A stretch of 64,000 bases of DNA. Source: Gongronella butleri. Lineage: Eukaryota; Mucoromycota; Mucoromycetes; Mucorales; Cunninghamellaceae. Under the pieces are notes generated by a model, which saw only the letters and a list, made by a program, of their open reading frames with translations, was not told the origin of the DNA and searched no databases. The first letter of the stretch is position 1. Each line of letters starts with the position of its first letter. This document shows positions 24,348-34,617 of this stretch, in pieces. The stretch covers positions 62,001 through 126,000 of the forward strand of contig JAIWZP010000021.1 of assembly GCA_025201375.1 (NCBI GenBank), given 5' to 3'. The position numbers and the translations under genes are program-made.

Positions 24348-24516
24348 GGGGACGTCAACGAGACGAATGAACAAGAAGAAGAAAGAAAAAAAATGCGGGT
24401 GTCATATGAACAAAAGTGTTTTGATCCTTGCGGTGCTTGAATCTGTCCAATGCGTCTCCTCGCGCGGACCATCGAATTGATCACTTTCTTTTATTTTGCC
24501 TTCAATTCCTTCCAAA
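24348..24516. promoter_or_regulatory. Shared divergent promoter of GET1 and NIF3
   Basis: Only 169 bp separate the two start codons. No clear TATA box is visible. The two genes probably share this promoter, by position alone. Confidence 0.5.
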
Positions 24517-25201
24517 ATGTCCCTTTTTGCCAAAGTCGTGCGTGCCATGCGCAACATTGCCCCCCTGGAGCTGGCCGATCTCTCCTGGGACAATGTTGGC
24601 ATCCTTGTCGGTACGTGCCGTGTCCATGCCTCCGTCAAAACACGCGTTTTTATGCTCATTTGTTCCTTTTTTTTTTCTTACAGAACCCCCGTTCCCTGCA
24701 CCCAACACGAGCCGCGTCTTTTTGACGATTGACCTGACGCCCCAGGTGTTGGAAGAGGCACTCAGCGATCCCAAGGTAAAAAAAAAAAAAAAAAAGTCGT
24801 GAAAATGTCTACGGGTGACATGAAAAGAGCTGCAATTGGAAGCTTACGCGCTATTTTTTTTTGAAAAGGTCGGTGCCATTGTCGCGTACCACCCGCCCAT
24901 TTTCCGCGCGATGAAGCGTCTCACGACCGCGGACGTCAAGCAGGACATGGTCATGAAGGCAATTGCCAAGGGCGTGGGCATCTATTCCCCGCACACCGCG
25001 TGTGACAATTGCGAGCACGGAGGTTCGTGACCAAAAAAAAAAAAAAAAAACATGGCACCGTCGCAAGCGCGAGTTTTAATGATTCGTCCATTTTCTCCCT
25101 GTAGTGAACGATTGGCTTGCGAGCGGCCTGGGAAAGGGCGCCGTGCGGCCCATTGTGCCCTTTGACAATCCCCCTGAAGGTAAAAATCGTGTTGTGTGTC
25201 A

Positions 25202-25238
<37 letters not shown>

Positions 25239-25815
25239 GCTCATCGGCTCTCCTTGTGATTTTTATATAGGCCATCCTTCTGCGGGCACCGGCCGCTTCT
25301 TTGAATTTGAGCAGCCGACGCCTTTGTCGACGGTCATTGAGCGTGTCAAGACGCTGACCAAGCTGCAACATTGTATGTGACGTGTGCAACTGGGCGCGAT
25401 TCTGGATGATTGATCTCATTTTTGTTTTTACGCAAACAGTGCGCGTGGCGTCCAACGATGCGGCGTACCAGCAATTGATCAAGACAGTGGCCATTTGTGC
25501 GGGTTCTGGCAGTTCTGTGCTCGGTCCAGTGGATGCGGATCTGTACTTTACAGGTGAAATGGGCCACCACGATGTTCTCGCCGCGCTTGCCAAGGACACA
25601 AGCGTCATTTTGTGTAAGTTGATTGACATGGATCGAGGGAATGAGAAAGGCGGAGATCACTCTGCTCACTTTTTTTTTTTGCAGGTGAGCACACAAACAC
25701 GGAGCGCGGCTACCTTTCAGCGCATTTGAAGCCTGCGCTTGAGAAGCAACTTGCCGATGACGGTGTCGACGTGTATGTGAGCCAAGTGGACAAGGATCCG
25801 CTCCAAATTGTGTAA
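24517..25815 (+). CDS. NIF3: NIF3 family protein (DUF34)
   Basis: Seven exons (24517-24610, 24684-24775, 24869-25022, 25105-25179, 25271-25372, 25440-25613, 25685-25815) encode 273 aa. The NIF3 family is a conserved metal-binding fold found in all domains of life; its exact activity is unsettled. Family motifs are WDNVGIL near the N terminus, VGAIVAYHPPIF (metal-binding His), GVGIYSPHTACDNCEHGVNDWLA, and near the C terminus TGEMGHHDVLAA and CEHTNTERGYL (second metal site). The substitution of an Asp/Ala-rich stretch by CDNCEHG after SPHTA adds two cysteines. Length is normal for the fungal members. The intron before exon 5 has a T-run of 33. Confidence 0.92.
25204..25236 (+). repeat. Homopolymer T33 in a NIF3 intron
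   Basis: An uninterrupted T-run before the branch and acceptor region of intron 4. Confidence 0.9.
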
Positions 25816-26640
25816 AAAAAATTCATTTGCCGCCTCTACTCAAAAATAAACGAATATAAAAACGGGGATTTCGCTTTACCTTGCGCGGCAAATACTGCAT
25901 GAGTGTGCGAGTGAGTTAAAGAGAGGCGTGGGCTCAAGGGGCTGTCGCGCGTAAGTAGCAGAGTAAGCAAATTTCCGTCATTCGCACTTTTGGATGCAAA
26001 ATATTATTACACTCTGGACGCACCATGAATGACAAGTGTTCGGCAGCTGACGAAGCAACCATCGGTAGCAGCCATCCAAGTACCGGTATTACTATATCCT
26101 ACAGTAGTTGCCGAGATCATTGCAGTTTAAAATATATAATTTATTACTTTTACCACATTTACTGCTTTTTCCATACTGTAAAAATACAGTAATGAGATGA
26201 ATTAACTGGAAAAAGATAATAGTGTTTGAATGAAATGCTGAAAACAAAAGAAACAACCCATCATAAAACCAAGTGCACGCATTATTGGCATACTGGGCAA
26301 GCAAGTCGGACGCCGACACTGTCGACCCACCCGCCCATTGTATTTTTCTTGAAAATTCGCAGCACCCAGTGTTCTGAACCTGATGATGGTGCTCCTTGAT
26401 CCCTGGCACGCTGGTAGTGATGAATCGCTTGCTCAATTTACATCGATATTCCCTTTGGATTATGATAAAAAAAAGAAGGAAACATGGCCTTTTGAGTCGC
26501 ATTAAATTCGTGCGCAGCACTCGTGCATGATGCAAAAAAAAAAAGCAGATCAACCTGATATTTGATTTAAAGATCATTGCACGACACCTGGCAAAAGTTG
26601 CAAGAAGGTGCCTGGAGACCATCATACAAAATATACAAAA

Positions 26641-26653
26641 TACCGTACATGTA
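26641..26653. repeat. TA-CCG-TA-CATG-TA footprint-like array
   Basis: The 13-mer TACCGTACATGTA has TA dinucleotides separated by CCG and CATG. It resembles successive transposon excision footprints. Confidence 0.4.
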
Positions 26654-26685
26654 ATTCTTGTTTCGCAATGCTGATTCTGCCATCA

Positions 26686-26707
26686 TACTGTACAGTACAG
26701 TACTGTA
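26686..26707. repeat. Four-unit TA-NNN-TA array
   Basis: Five TA dinucleotides spaced exactly 5 bp apart, with cores CTG, CAG, CAG and CTG. This is the longest such run that I saw in the window. Confidence 0.6.
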
Positions 26708-27039
26708 TCCCTCTCAAAGTTCGCAAGCGCGATTTTGCAGGTGTGCAGCGTTTCTGGTCTCGCTTTGGAAAAAAAAATATCAGTAGGACAGTGCCCGAAA
26801 AAATGTGCAACAGCACGATTTTCATACGTTTTGGATTTTGCACAATAAAAATAATAAATAAAGCATTTCATGTCTCCGCCTGTCCATATTTTGAACTCAG
26901 TAGACAGAAGTTGACGCGCTCTGTCATTTCAATGCCTGAAGCATTGCGCTGCACTGCACAAAAAAACGTACGCATTTACCACTTAAAAACCAAATAAAGA
27001 GCGGGGTTTTCAGACTTTGTCGGCCTGCAGTGCCTCCAG

Positions 27040-27245
27040 AAATATTTTTACAGCCTACTGTACGGTACTTGCCCGCCAATGACAGACGCGCCGCAGCACA
27101 AACTATGGCCCACTGCCAAAGACAGACCTGCCCGATTTTTTTTGGACTCGAAAAATGCCAAAAGCACTCTATTTGTAGTATTTTGCATTCATCTGTCCAC
27201 TTGTATGGTCGACCCCGCTCAAAAACAGCTGCATTGCATTGAGCG
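27040..27245 (+). repeat. Dispersed repeat R4, copy 1
   Basis: It matches 45940-46140 in the same orientation: CAGCCTAC..., CCCGCCAATGA, AAACTATG-like, CCCGA followed by a T-run and GGA(C/T)(C/T)CGAAAA, TGCCAAAA, and GCATTCATCT. Relative to the other copy it has a 10-bp insertion at 27058-27067. Confidence 0.75.
27056..27067. repeat. Two-unit TA-CTG-TA-CGG-TA insertion
   Basis: TACTGTACGGTA replaces a single TA (45959-45960) of the paralogous copy, an insertion of exactly 10 bp with flanks unchanged. Confidence 0.7.
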
Positions 27246-28490
27246 CAAAATTTACAAGAAAAAAGCTTATGGTAAACCCACAAAGCGCTACGACCACTTT
27301 TGAAAAGTTCAGGGGTCACTCAGGGGTCACACTTTTCAATCTCAGAAAATGCCAAATTTGGGAAATTTTGAACTCCGAATGATCAATGCATCCCAAACAG
27401 GTAACTCTGACGATTTGCTATTGGAACACAAAATGGCAGATTGCCCCAACGTAAGAAAATGGCCTAAAGAGTGACGCATGAACGCCGATCGACTAGAGAA
27501 AATTGCCTACTTTGGTACGAATTATTTTTGCAAAAATTTAAGGTTTGAGACTTCCAAATTTGATTGCGTGGATTGCATGGAATTTTTATTTTTTCCTATT
27601 TTCCTATTTTTTTATTTTGCATTTTTTATCCGCTGTGGGCTGCTGCGTGGTGAAATGACCGATGCAAAATAAGTTCAAACCTAAGCTAGCGCCCTGCAAG
27701 TCATTCCATTATCATAGATGCTTTGCCCCCCTGTTTTTTTATTAAACATGAACTAAAAATCGGGAGTTGACTATACAGTTGTCGAGCAAATCGCCATTGA
27801 ATTTTTTGTTGAAAAAGTGTATTTCCTCGGTCAGTTTTGATCAGATCGCCGTGAAGCTTATTGCATTCGGTGGAGATTCAGCTGCAGCATTTGGCACGCT
27901 AAAAGCATTGTTGGTTATTTTCCCAGTTGTCGAGAAAAGCAAGTTTGAAAATTGATCCAATGTTTGATCGACTTTTGCAAGCGGGCAAAATTCATCTATC
28001 GGGCAAGCAAGCAATCAGGAAATGACACCCGAGTGCGTCTCTTTCGATCGTGCCATTTCACCGCGATCCACAAAATATTTTGAGAGACTCGTGCCGGATT
28101 TGTGGAAATGTCAGAATTTTCGATTCATCTGCACAATGACTCGGTCGACTCCTGGTTTGAACGGTTTTTCAAAAAAAAGAGTCGCGTCGTCGGTAAAACA
28201 TTACGGAACTGTATTACGCATCGTCGTTGCCGGGCAGGGACAAAATGACCCTCTTGTGCGTGTCTTTCCACTTGTAAGATTTAAGCCTGGTCGAATGGCA
28301 GCTTGACGCGCTGCTAGAGACAAAATTGCGAATTTATGAAGCATTGTCAATTTTCTTGCCAACGGTCAGATCAGCCCCCGGTTTTTACTATTGTTCTGAA
28401 AAAAGAGCGAGAGAGACCAAAATGCTCATATGCCAAAATTTCATGGAGCTGCAAGCACTCGATGGTGCGCCACATCGATTTTCCAAGGGG

Positions 28491-28502
28491 TATGATATCA
28501 TA
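28491..28502. repeat. Palindromic TA-TGA-TA-TCA-TA insertion
   Basis: TATGATATCATA replaces the single TA at 179-180 of copy 1, a 10-bp insertion that turns GTAC into a 14-bp perfect palindrome. Confidence 0.7.
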
Positions 28503-28577
28503 CAGTCACGAATTTTAACCTGGCAAAACTTAGTTCCTCGGATCGCAGTGCCATTCACCCACATGGTAGAATGCATC

Positions 28578-28594
28578 TACAGTATCATACGGTA
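28578..28594. repeat. Three-unit TA-CAG-TA-TCA-TA-CGG-TA insertion
   Basis: TACAGTATCATACGGTA corresponds to a single CA in copy 1 (GTCCATTTG against ATCTA...TATTTG). Removing 15 bp (three 5-bp units) restores the alignment. Confidence 0.7.
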
Positions 28595-29444
28595 TTTGCC
28601 GATGAAAATGCCATAAACCCCCGGGCTCCATCGACTGGTTCTCCCGTAAAATGCAATCTACTTCGTATTTTCGCCACAAGACAAACTCGACAAAGACTGG
28701 CCGCAGATCCTCGAAACGCGGCTCACAAGAAAGAACACGGGCTGTTGCATATCATATGCGGCCATCGATGATCACTTCAAAAAACGAGATCCAGGCAGAA
28801 TTGACGCGAACAGGTTGTTTGCGGGATAACTTGACGTGTGAAAACCGCGTCAGATTTTGATTTACCGGTAAGCGCGTCCGTTTCAAGTCGAATCCGTACA
28901 CCTCGAGCTTCTTTTCCTAGTGAATGTGTCGATGCAGCTCCAAGAACGCGCTCTTGCGTGCCATAGCGATTGGCGCGTCTATTATCTTGACATCGTCTTT
29001 TTTTTTGAGCCTGCGAATGGGCTGCATTTCGCTGGGCATGCATGTTCATTGTGAATAGACTGTATGCCTCTGGGTGCGTTTATTGCGAGATACAGATATG
29101 TGATTATGAATGGCTAGGCAAAACAGCCAGAAACGGAAAAACATGTCGAATGGTGAAAGTATTAAATACTGTATAATGCGGGTGATGGTAGACATATCCT
29201 GACGCAGCGCCTCAAATAGGCATTGGTTTGATATGATTTATGTTTTTGACCATCGCGTGTCCCCAGGCTCTGACTGTCGTTTTCAAGTCCTTCAAATCTC
29301 ACCATCTTATTTAAAAAATCAATTTTATTCAAAAGAGTGCGTATATTACAGAAGATAGCATGCGAGAGGGACTGCCCAGAGGGCACCACGCGCACACTGG
29401 AGGCAAAGACGCGTCCCAATGACCAGGGGATGGCCAGGGTACGC

Positions 29445-29753
29445 TTATTTGTACTTGGGCAAGAGAATCTTGGCAATGGTCTCGAGCTGCATGTTGTTGG
29501 TGCCCTCGTAGATGGAGCCGATCTTGCTGTCACGGTAGAACTTCTCGACACTGGAGGGAAAAAAGATGTGTCAGCATCTAAATCTGTCGCAAATCGATTC
29601 TCATTGTGCTTACCCAGTCTCACGGAGGAAGCCCATGCCGCCCATCCATTCGACAGCGTGGCTGGTGGCAGACTCGGCAACCTTGGTGGCCTGTTTTCAA
29701 GAGAAAAAAGAGAGTGGGAGGGAAGTGTGCACGCGAAAGATCCGGGATCATGG

Positions 29754-29797
<44 letters not shown>

Positions 29798-31498
29798 TTG
29801 AACTTGGCCATGGCGGCCTCCATGACGAATGGCTTGCCCTCCTCCTTGAGACGCGCGGCATTGTAGGTCATGAGGCGAGCGGACTCGATTTCGACGGCGA
29901 CCTGGGCGAATTGGTGCTGCATGGCCTGGAAGCTGGCAAGGGGCTTGCCAAACTGCTTGCGCTCGTGCGCGTACGTGGCAGCAATGTCAAAGGCGCCTTG
30001 AGCACAGCCAAGCATCTATTAAAAATGGCGGATTGACATGAGCAAGATTCTTTTTTTTTTTTTTTTTTTTTAGCGCTTTTTGGCCCTACCTGAGAGGCGA
30101 TACCAATGCGGCCCTCGTTCAACGAGTCAATGGCATACTTGTAGCCGTCGCCGACCTTGCCCAAGACGTTTTCCTTGGGAATCTTCACGTCGTCAAAGTT
30201 CAAGACGCAGGTGGACGAGGCACGGATACCGAGCTGTAAGGGAAAAATAAGTGTCAGACAGCCCATTCATCACTTTTTTTTCTAAAAAAAAAAAAACACC
30301 GTCTTACCTTCTTCTCCTTCTTGGCAATCTTAACGCCCCAGTCCTTCTCGACGATGAAGGAGGTGATGCCCTTGTAGCCCTTGGAGGGGTCGCTGTCGCG
30401 AGAAAAAGAGGAAAAGGCATCAGTCGAGCTGTCAAAAGACAGACTATCCCAATTGGGCGCCCATTCGTGTTCACGTGGACCCCGCGCTTTTGGCTCTCCG
30501 CTTGCCCCACTTACACGTTGGCAAAGATCACAAAGATGTCAGCCTCAGCAGAGTTGCTGATCCACATCTTGCCGCCGTTCAAGAGGTAGTGGTCACCCTT
30601 GTCTTCCGCGCGTGTCTGCAGAGCAAAGGCGTCGGAGCCAGCGCCAGCCTCGGAGATACAGAAGCTGCCAACGGTGTCGGTGGCCAGGCGCGTCAGGTAC
30701 TTTTCCTTTTGCTCGGGGGTACCCCACTTGCGGATCATGGTGTTGGTCAAGGTGTTCTATAGAAACAAGCAAAACGAGACAAGGTGAGAATCAACGGCAA
30801 TGGACCCCAGCCACGCCTTGCTTACGTGGATATCACACAGAGCAGAAATGGAAGGGTCAACCTTGGCCAATTCTGCAGAAAAAAGGAAATTGGTCAGCCA
30901 TACGAGTCATTGTCGCGTTTCAAAAAAGCCTACCCTCAACAGCCAACACAGCGGCGGTGAACGAGGCCTCCGCACCACCAAAATCAGCCTCGGTTTCCAA
31001 GCCCATCAGCTAAAAAAAAAAGGGGAGGGGTTGAGCACGTCGCAACTCATTTTTCTTGGGCTTCATCGCCTTGCTTACGCCATTCTCGAACATGGAGTCG
31101 ATGATCTCCTTGTCCATGACCTCGGCATCATCCATGGCTTGCACGCGGGGCTGCACAACCTCACGAGCAAAGCGGGCAACTACGACAAACAGGTAAACAA
31201 AAAAAATGGGCATTAGACCGGGTTTGTCGCCTCAATTCCTTGGCACTTACCGGTGTCCTTGAACATAAGCTCCTCCTCGGTGAACGAGTAGAGCGACGAG
31301 GGCTTCTCGGTCACGGAGGGCACCGCAAACGTCATCGCCGAGTAGTTGCTATAATTAAAACGCCAAAAAATGGCCGGTATAAGCGCGCCGCAAGAGAGGA
31401 AAAAGGGGCTCAAGGGATGTTTACCGACGAAGAGCCTGTTGGGCAGAGACGCGAGCAACTTGGGGAAGCTTGGTGGAAAGACGGGTGGCAAAGTTCAT
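29445..31498 (-). CDS. ACADSB: Mitochondrial short/branched-chain acyl-CoA dehydrogenase
   Basis: Eleven exons (31498-31425, 31348-31251, 31179-31079, 31009-30934, 30872-30826, 30756-30515, 30392-30308, 30233-30090, 30015-29797, 29690-29614, 29550-29445) encode 422 aa. It oxidises 2-methyl-branched or short acyl-CoA to the 2-enoyl-CoA with FAD and passes electrons to ETF, as in isoleucine and fatty-acid breakdown. The N terminus ([25 protein letters not shown]) is a typical basic mitochondrial presequence. FAD-binding segments are [11 protein letters not shown] and KMWISNS. The C-terminal helical domain reads [22 protein letters not shown] and EWMGGMGF. The catalytic base is Glu403 in IYEGTNN. 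The LTYNAAR-like and EAAMAKF motifs favour ACADSB over other family members, but isovaleryl- or short-chain forms are not excluded. All phases close. Confidence 0.92.
29756..29794 (+). repeat. Homopolymer T39 (A39 on the gene strand) in the acyl-CoA dehydrogenase gene
   Basis: An uninterrupted run of 39 inside the intron between exons 9 and 10, directly after the donor when read on the coding strand. Confidence 0.9.
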
Positions 31499-33153
31499 AT
31501 TTGACAGGAGTGAAGAAACGAGAAGAAAAAAAAAATCCAGTTCAAAAAAATGGGACGGGTTCTTTTGTGTGGCGAAAAGAAGCTCGTGAAAGTTTCCCAC
31601 GGCAACTTGGGTTACACACGTGTCTTTTTTAGCAAGCTGGATGAGATGTGATCTTTTGAACCGCAAAAACAGGGCATAAACAATACATTGCCCCTTCTTC
31701 CACACTCCCCAGGTCCTTTTTGCAACTTTTTTTCTCTCTTCATCTGTCGACTTTTTCTTGCAATTAAAACAAGAGAGAGGTAAGCAATTTCGGCAGAAGA
31801 AGCCTTTTTATGTACCTTTGGCATGACAAAGGTCGGCATTGGCACTATGCCGGTCCCAAGTTCAAGTTCCGCTGCCATCCAACCCCACAAAAATATGGGC
31901 GAATGCCCTATTTTTTCTTGGTAATCACTCCGTCGACAGGCACCTAATGTTTTAGCCGTGGTCGATCTTGCATCTCTTTCCCCTTTTTCTTGCACAAGCG
32001 CGTTTTACCTCTCACTCATCCTCAATGGCTCTTTTTTCCTTGCATCTTTTTCCTCTTTGTTGGCTACAACGAACCTGAACGCGTCCGCTTTGCCATGTCT
32101 CTCTCTCCTTTTTTTTTTTTTTTTTTTTTTTACCTTGCGAAACGACAATCGCATTGATTTCAATGGTTTAGGCAGGATCACATGATCCAGCCGGCAAGGT
32201 TTGTTTCGCAACATTGACGTATGGTGCCACACAGTCGGGCAACGTGGCCCTCTGGGTGGCTGCTTGGCTGGTGCCGTGCAAATCCGGGCACATGGGTGTG
32301 AAAAGTTCAGATTTTTGCTCCTTTTCTTTTTCCTTTTTTTTTTTTTCGCGCTCTCGATTGCCATTGTGACGCTCCTGCCACCAGCATAAAGCGGCCTACA
32401 ATCGAACAAGCTCGCGGTGGCCAATGGGACAAGGCTATCCTTTGCAAAAAAGAGACATCAGGCGCACTCCAGCATGTCGCGCCGTGTCAAGCATACTTGG
32501 TTCAGCCCTCCACGCGCTTTCTTCGCATTGCACATGTCCATTGAGATAATTAGCGCGTTCTCGCAGATGCATCACCAATGTTGCCAGTGAAATCGTACCA
32601 AAGAACATCTCTCTACTCTTTCCTTCTCTTTTTGCCTCTTTTTTTCTTTCTTTCTTCTTCCCTTTTGATGGATTCAAATGATGGCAACTGCCCCAGGGTT
32701 GGTCCCAATCCATGGCACGGCCGATGGGCACGTGTCAGCACTCTCTGAGAAACGATGGCTGACGCGGTTTTCATTCTACTGAAGCCATCCATCGTACCAT
32801 TCGCAGCATTGCAGCTCCTCTTTATCTTTTAGACGCGCGGTGGTCGTCCTTGCGGTGTTCTAATACCCCAAAGGCATTGTGGAGGCTCTACTTGTGGCAT
32901 TGTTTGTGGTCCTGAGTAGACGGCGCGCTTTTGATGGATTTCCGGCGCGCACGTGCCACTCGGTGCACACTTTTGACGAGCTGAATCAGACGAATTGGTT
33001 CCGCCACACCTCTACGCGAGGGAAGACAAATGCCATGGACGCGTAAATTTGCGGAAACAGAAAGGGTAGTCCTGATTTATTTCGAACAATGATGCAAAAT
33101 CGACAATTGGCTACACAAACATATAAAGATGGGGGCAAGGGAAGGTAAATTTT
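31499..33153. other. Intergenic region between RPL11 and the acyl-CoA dehydrogenase
   Basis: About 1.65 kb with CT- and T-rich tracts (32109-32130, 32333-32346, 32625-32660) and no convincing exon. It should contain the acyl-CoA dehydrogenase promoter and the RPL11 terminator. No tRNA was recognised. Confidence 0.45.
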
Positions 33154-34212
33154 TTATTTGTTCAAGACAATGCCGTCGAACTAGATGAAAAAGTGAATAA
33201 AAACAAGCATCGTGAGCCATTGATCCCTTTTTTTGACGTTTTTTTTCTTTTTCGATGCACTTACGCGAGACTTGAACCACTCAATCGACTCGTTCTTCTT
33301 GATCTTGTGGCTCTGGCCAACGGAAGCCTGGGCGCGCTTGCGGCGGGCAATGCGGAAGCCGGGGCGGCCCATGACGACGTAGAAGTCCATGCCGTAGATA
33401 CCAATGGAGGGGTCGTACTTGATGCCCAAGTCGATGTGTTCGTCGATACCGAAGCCAAAGTTGCCGGTGGCGGAGAAGTTGCGGTTGCGGAGCTCGTACT
33501 CCTTGACCTTGAGGCCACGCTCCAAGATCTCCTCGGCCTTGGGGCCACGGACGGTGACGTGCACGGAGATCTTTTCGTTACGACGGATACCAAAGGTACG
33601 GACGGTGTAGCGAGCCTTGGAGTAGACGGGGGTCTGACCAGTCAATTGCTCGAGCACCTTGGCGGCACGGGTCAAACGATCACCGGACTCACCAACGGAG
33701 ATGTTGAGAACGAGCTTCTCAATGTTCAAAGCCTTCATGGGGTTGGCGGCGGTCTTCTTTTCGGCACTCTACATCATCAAAAAAAAAACAAGAAAAAAAA
33801 ATGAACATTCAAGCACGAGAAGAGAAAAGGGCCACACGAAAAAAACGCAGAAAAATGGGCACGAGCAGCTCGAACAATAGCGCAAAAAGAAAGGCAGCGG
33901 CAACAATGGCGTCAGGATGAACGATGTGAGCGCAAGCAGTGCTGCAGCAGATAAATTGGCGTGTGCAAAAGGCTGTTTGTGGTGTAGAGTGGCTGTTTCT
34001 GATCTTTTCGGGTGGTCACAAACGGTGAAAGAAAAAAGGGGATCCAATGGCGACAATTGCAATCCGTTCATCCATCCATCCATCCATCCATCCAGCTGAA
34101 AGGACGCATCCATCGGCTGATCGCATATATGCCTCCCTGTGCTGCTATTTTCGAGATGCCCTGCTGCGTGCGTGCGTGTGTGTGTGTATATCTGGCTGGC
34201 AAAACTTACCAT
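33154..34212 (-). CDS. RPL11: 60S ribosomal protein L11 (uL5)
   Basis: Three exons: 34212-34210 (only the ATG), 33768-33265 and 33180-33154; 177 aa. uL5 binds 5S rRNA in the large-subunit central protuberance. The protein is near-canonical: [84 protein letters not shown] and [10 protein letters not shown] at the end. The start codon is an exon by itself, followed at once by GTAAGT and a 441-bp intron, which contains two microsatellites. The readthrough frame offers an internal Met (MKALNIEK) but the [10 protein letters not shown] segment before it is family-like, so the split start is preferred. Codon use is strongly biased, as expected for a highly expressed gene. Confidence 0.95.
34069..34094 (+). 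repeat. CATC microsatellite in RPL11 intron 1
   Basis: Six and a half copies of CATC in tandem. Confidence 0.9.
34166..34188 (+). repeat. GT-rich microsatellite in RPL11 intron 1
   Basis: GCGTGCGTGCGTG followed by five GT units, close to the donor of the ATG-only exon on the opposite strand. Confidence 0.75.
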
Positions 34213-34617
34213 GGCGGGATAAAGAATAAGAATAAGAGGAAGAAAAAGAGGAGGAAAAAAGTCAGAGCGGGCTGCTTTTCATGTTTGCCATCTTTTGCCC
34301 AGCCGCCTCGGATTCAATCCCCGGCCAATCAATGACCTTTTTCTCATCGACCTCTTTTCAAACGCCAGGCGTGTCCCATTGCATGATTCTCCACAATGCA
34401 ATTGGAACATGCACGCAACCACAAGAGCTGTCGCGCGTGCCCAGGCATAAAAACTAAAATAAATGGCCCTTTCCCCTCCAAAAATCAGAAAATAAGAAAA
34501 AGGTGTATGCTATTAAGGGTCTGTTCTGTCTTATTTCCCAGAATGCTTCAATAAAGCCGCTGTCCATCTTATAGCTCTCTTGTCCCTCAATTGCAGCAAT
34601 TCAGGATTTTTCTGCGC
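34213..34617. other. RPL11 upstream region
   Basis: About 400 bp holding the RPL11 promoter and the 3' end of the minus-strand coiled-coil gene. A T-loop-like GGATTCAATCCCC at about 34311 does not fit a tRNA. Nothing else is seen. Confidence 0.45.

Larger units (their letters stand above)
28391..29135 (+). repeat. Dispersed repeat R1, copy 2
   Basis: It aligns with 50-790. It has an extra ~50 bp near 28850-28905 and its own TA-NNN-TA insertions at 28491-28502 and 28578-28594. The frame reading DENAINPRAPSTG and KCNLLRIFATRQTRQRL is matched at protein level by the minus-strand copy near 38 kb. Confidence 0.8.
25816..29444. other. Gene-free interval rich in repeats and TA-NNN-TA motifs
   Basis: About 3.6 kb with no supportable gene. 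It contains repeat R4 copy 1, repeat R1 copy 2 and several short TA-NNN-TA arrays (listed separately). Further single motifs are at about 26081-26088, 26100-26106, 26174-26180, 26185-26191 and 29166-29172. Confidence 0.6.

Noticed and set aside
26686..26707. TACTGTA/TACAGTA as a transcription-factor operator
   Set aside because: A symmetric 7-mer could be a binding site, but the paralogue indels, the different cores at one site and the lack of a link to gene starts fit excision footprints better.
34300..34335. tRNA-like GGATTCAATCCCC box
   Set aside because: The flanking bases do not form a T-arm or acceptor stem and no A-box or anticodon arm lies upstream.
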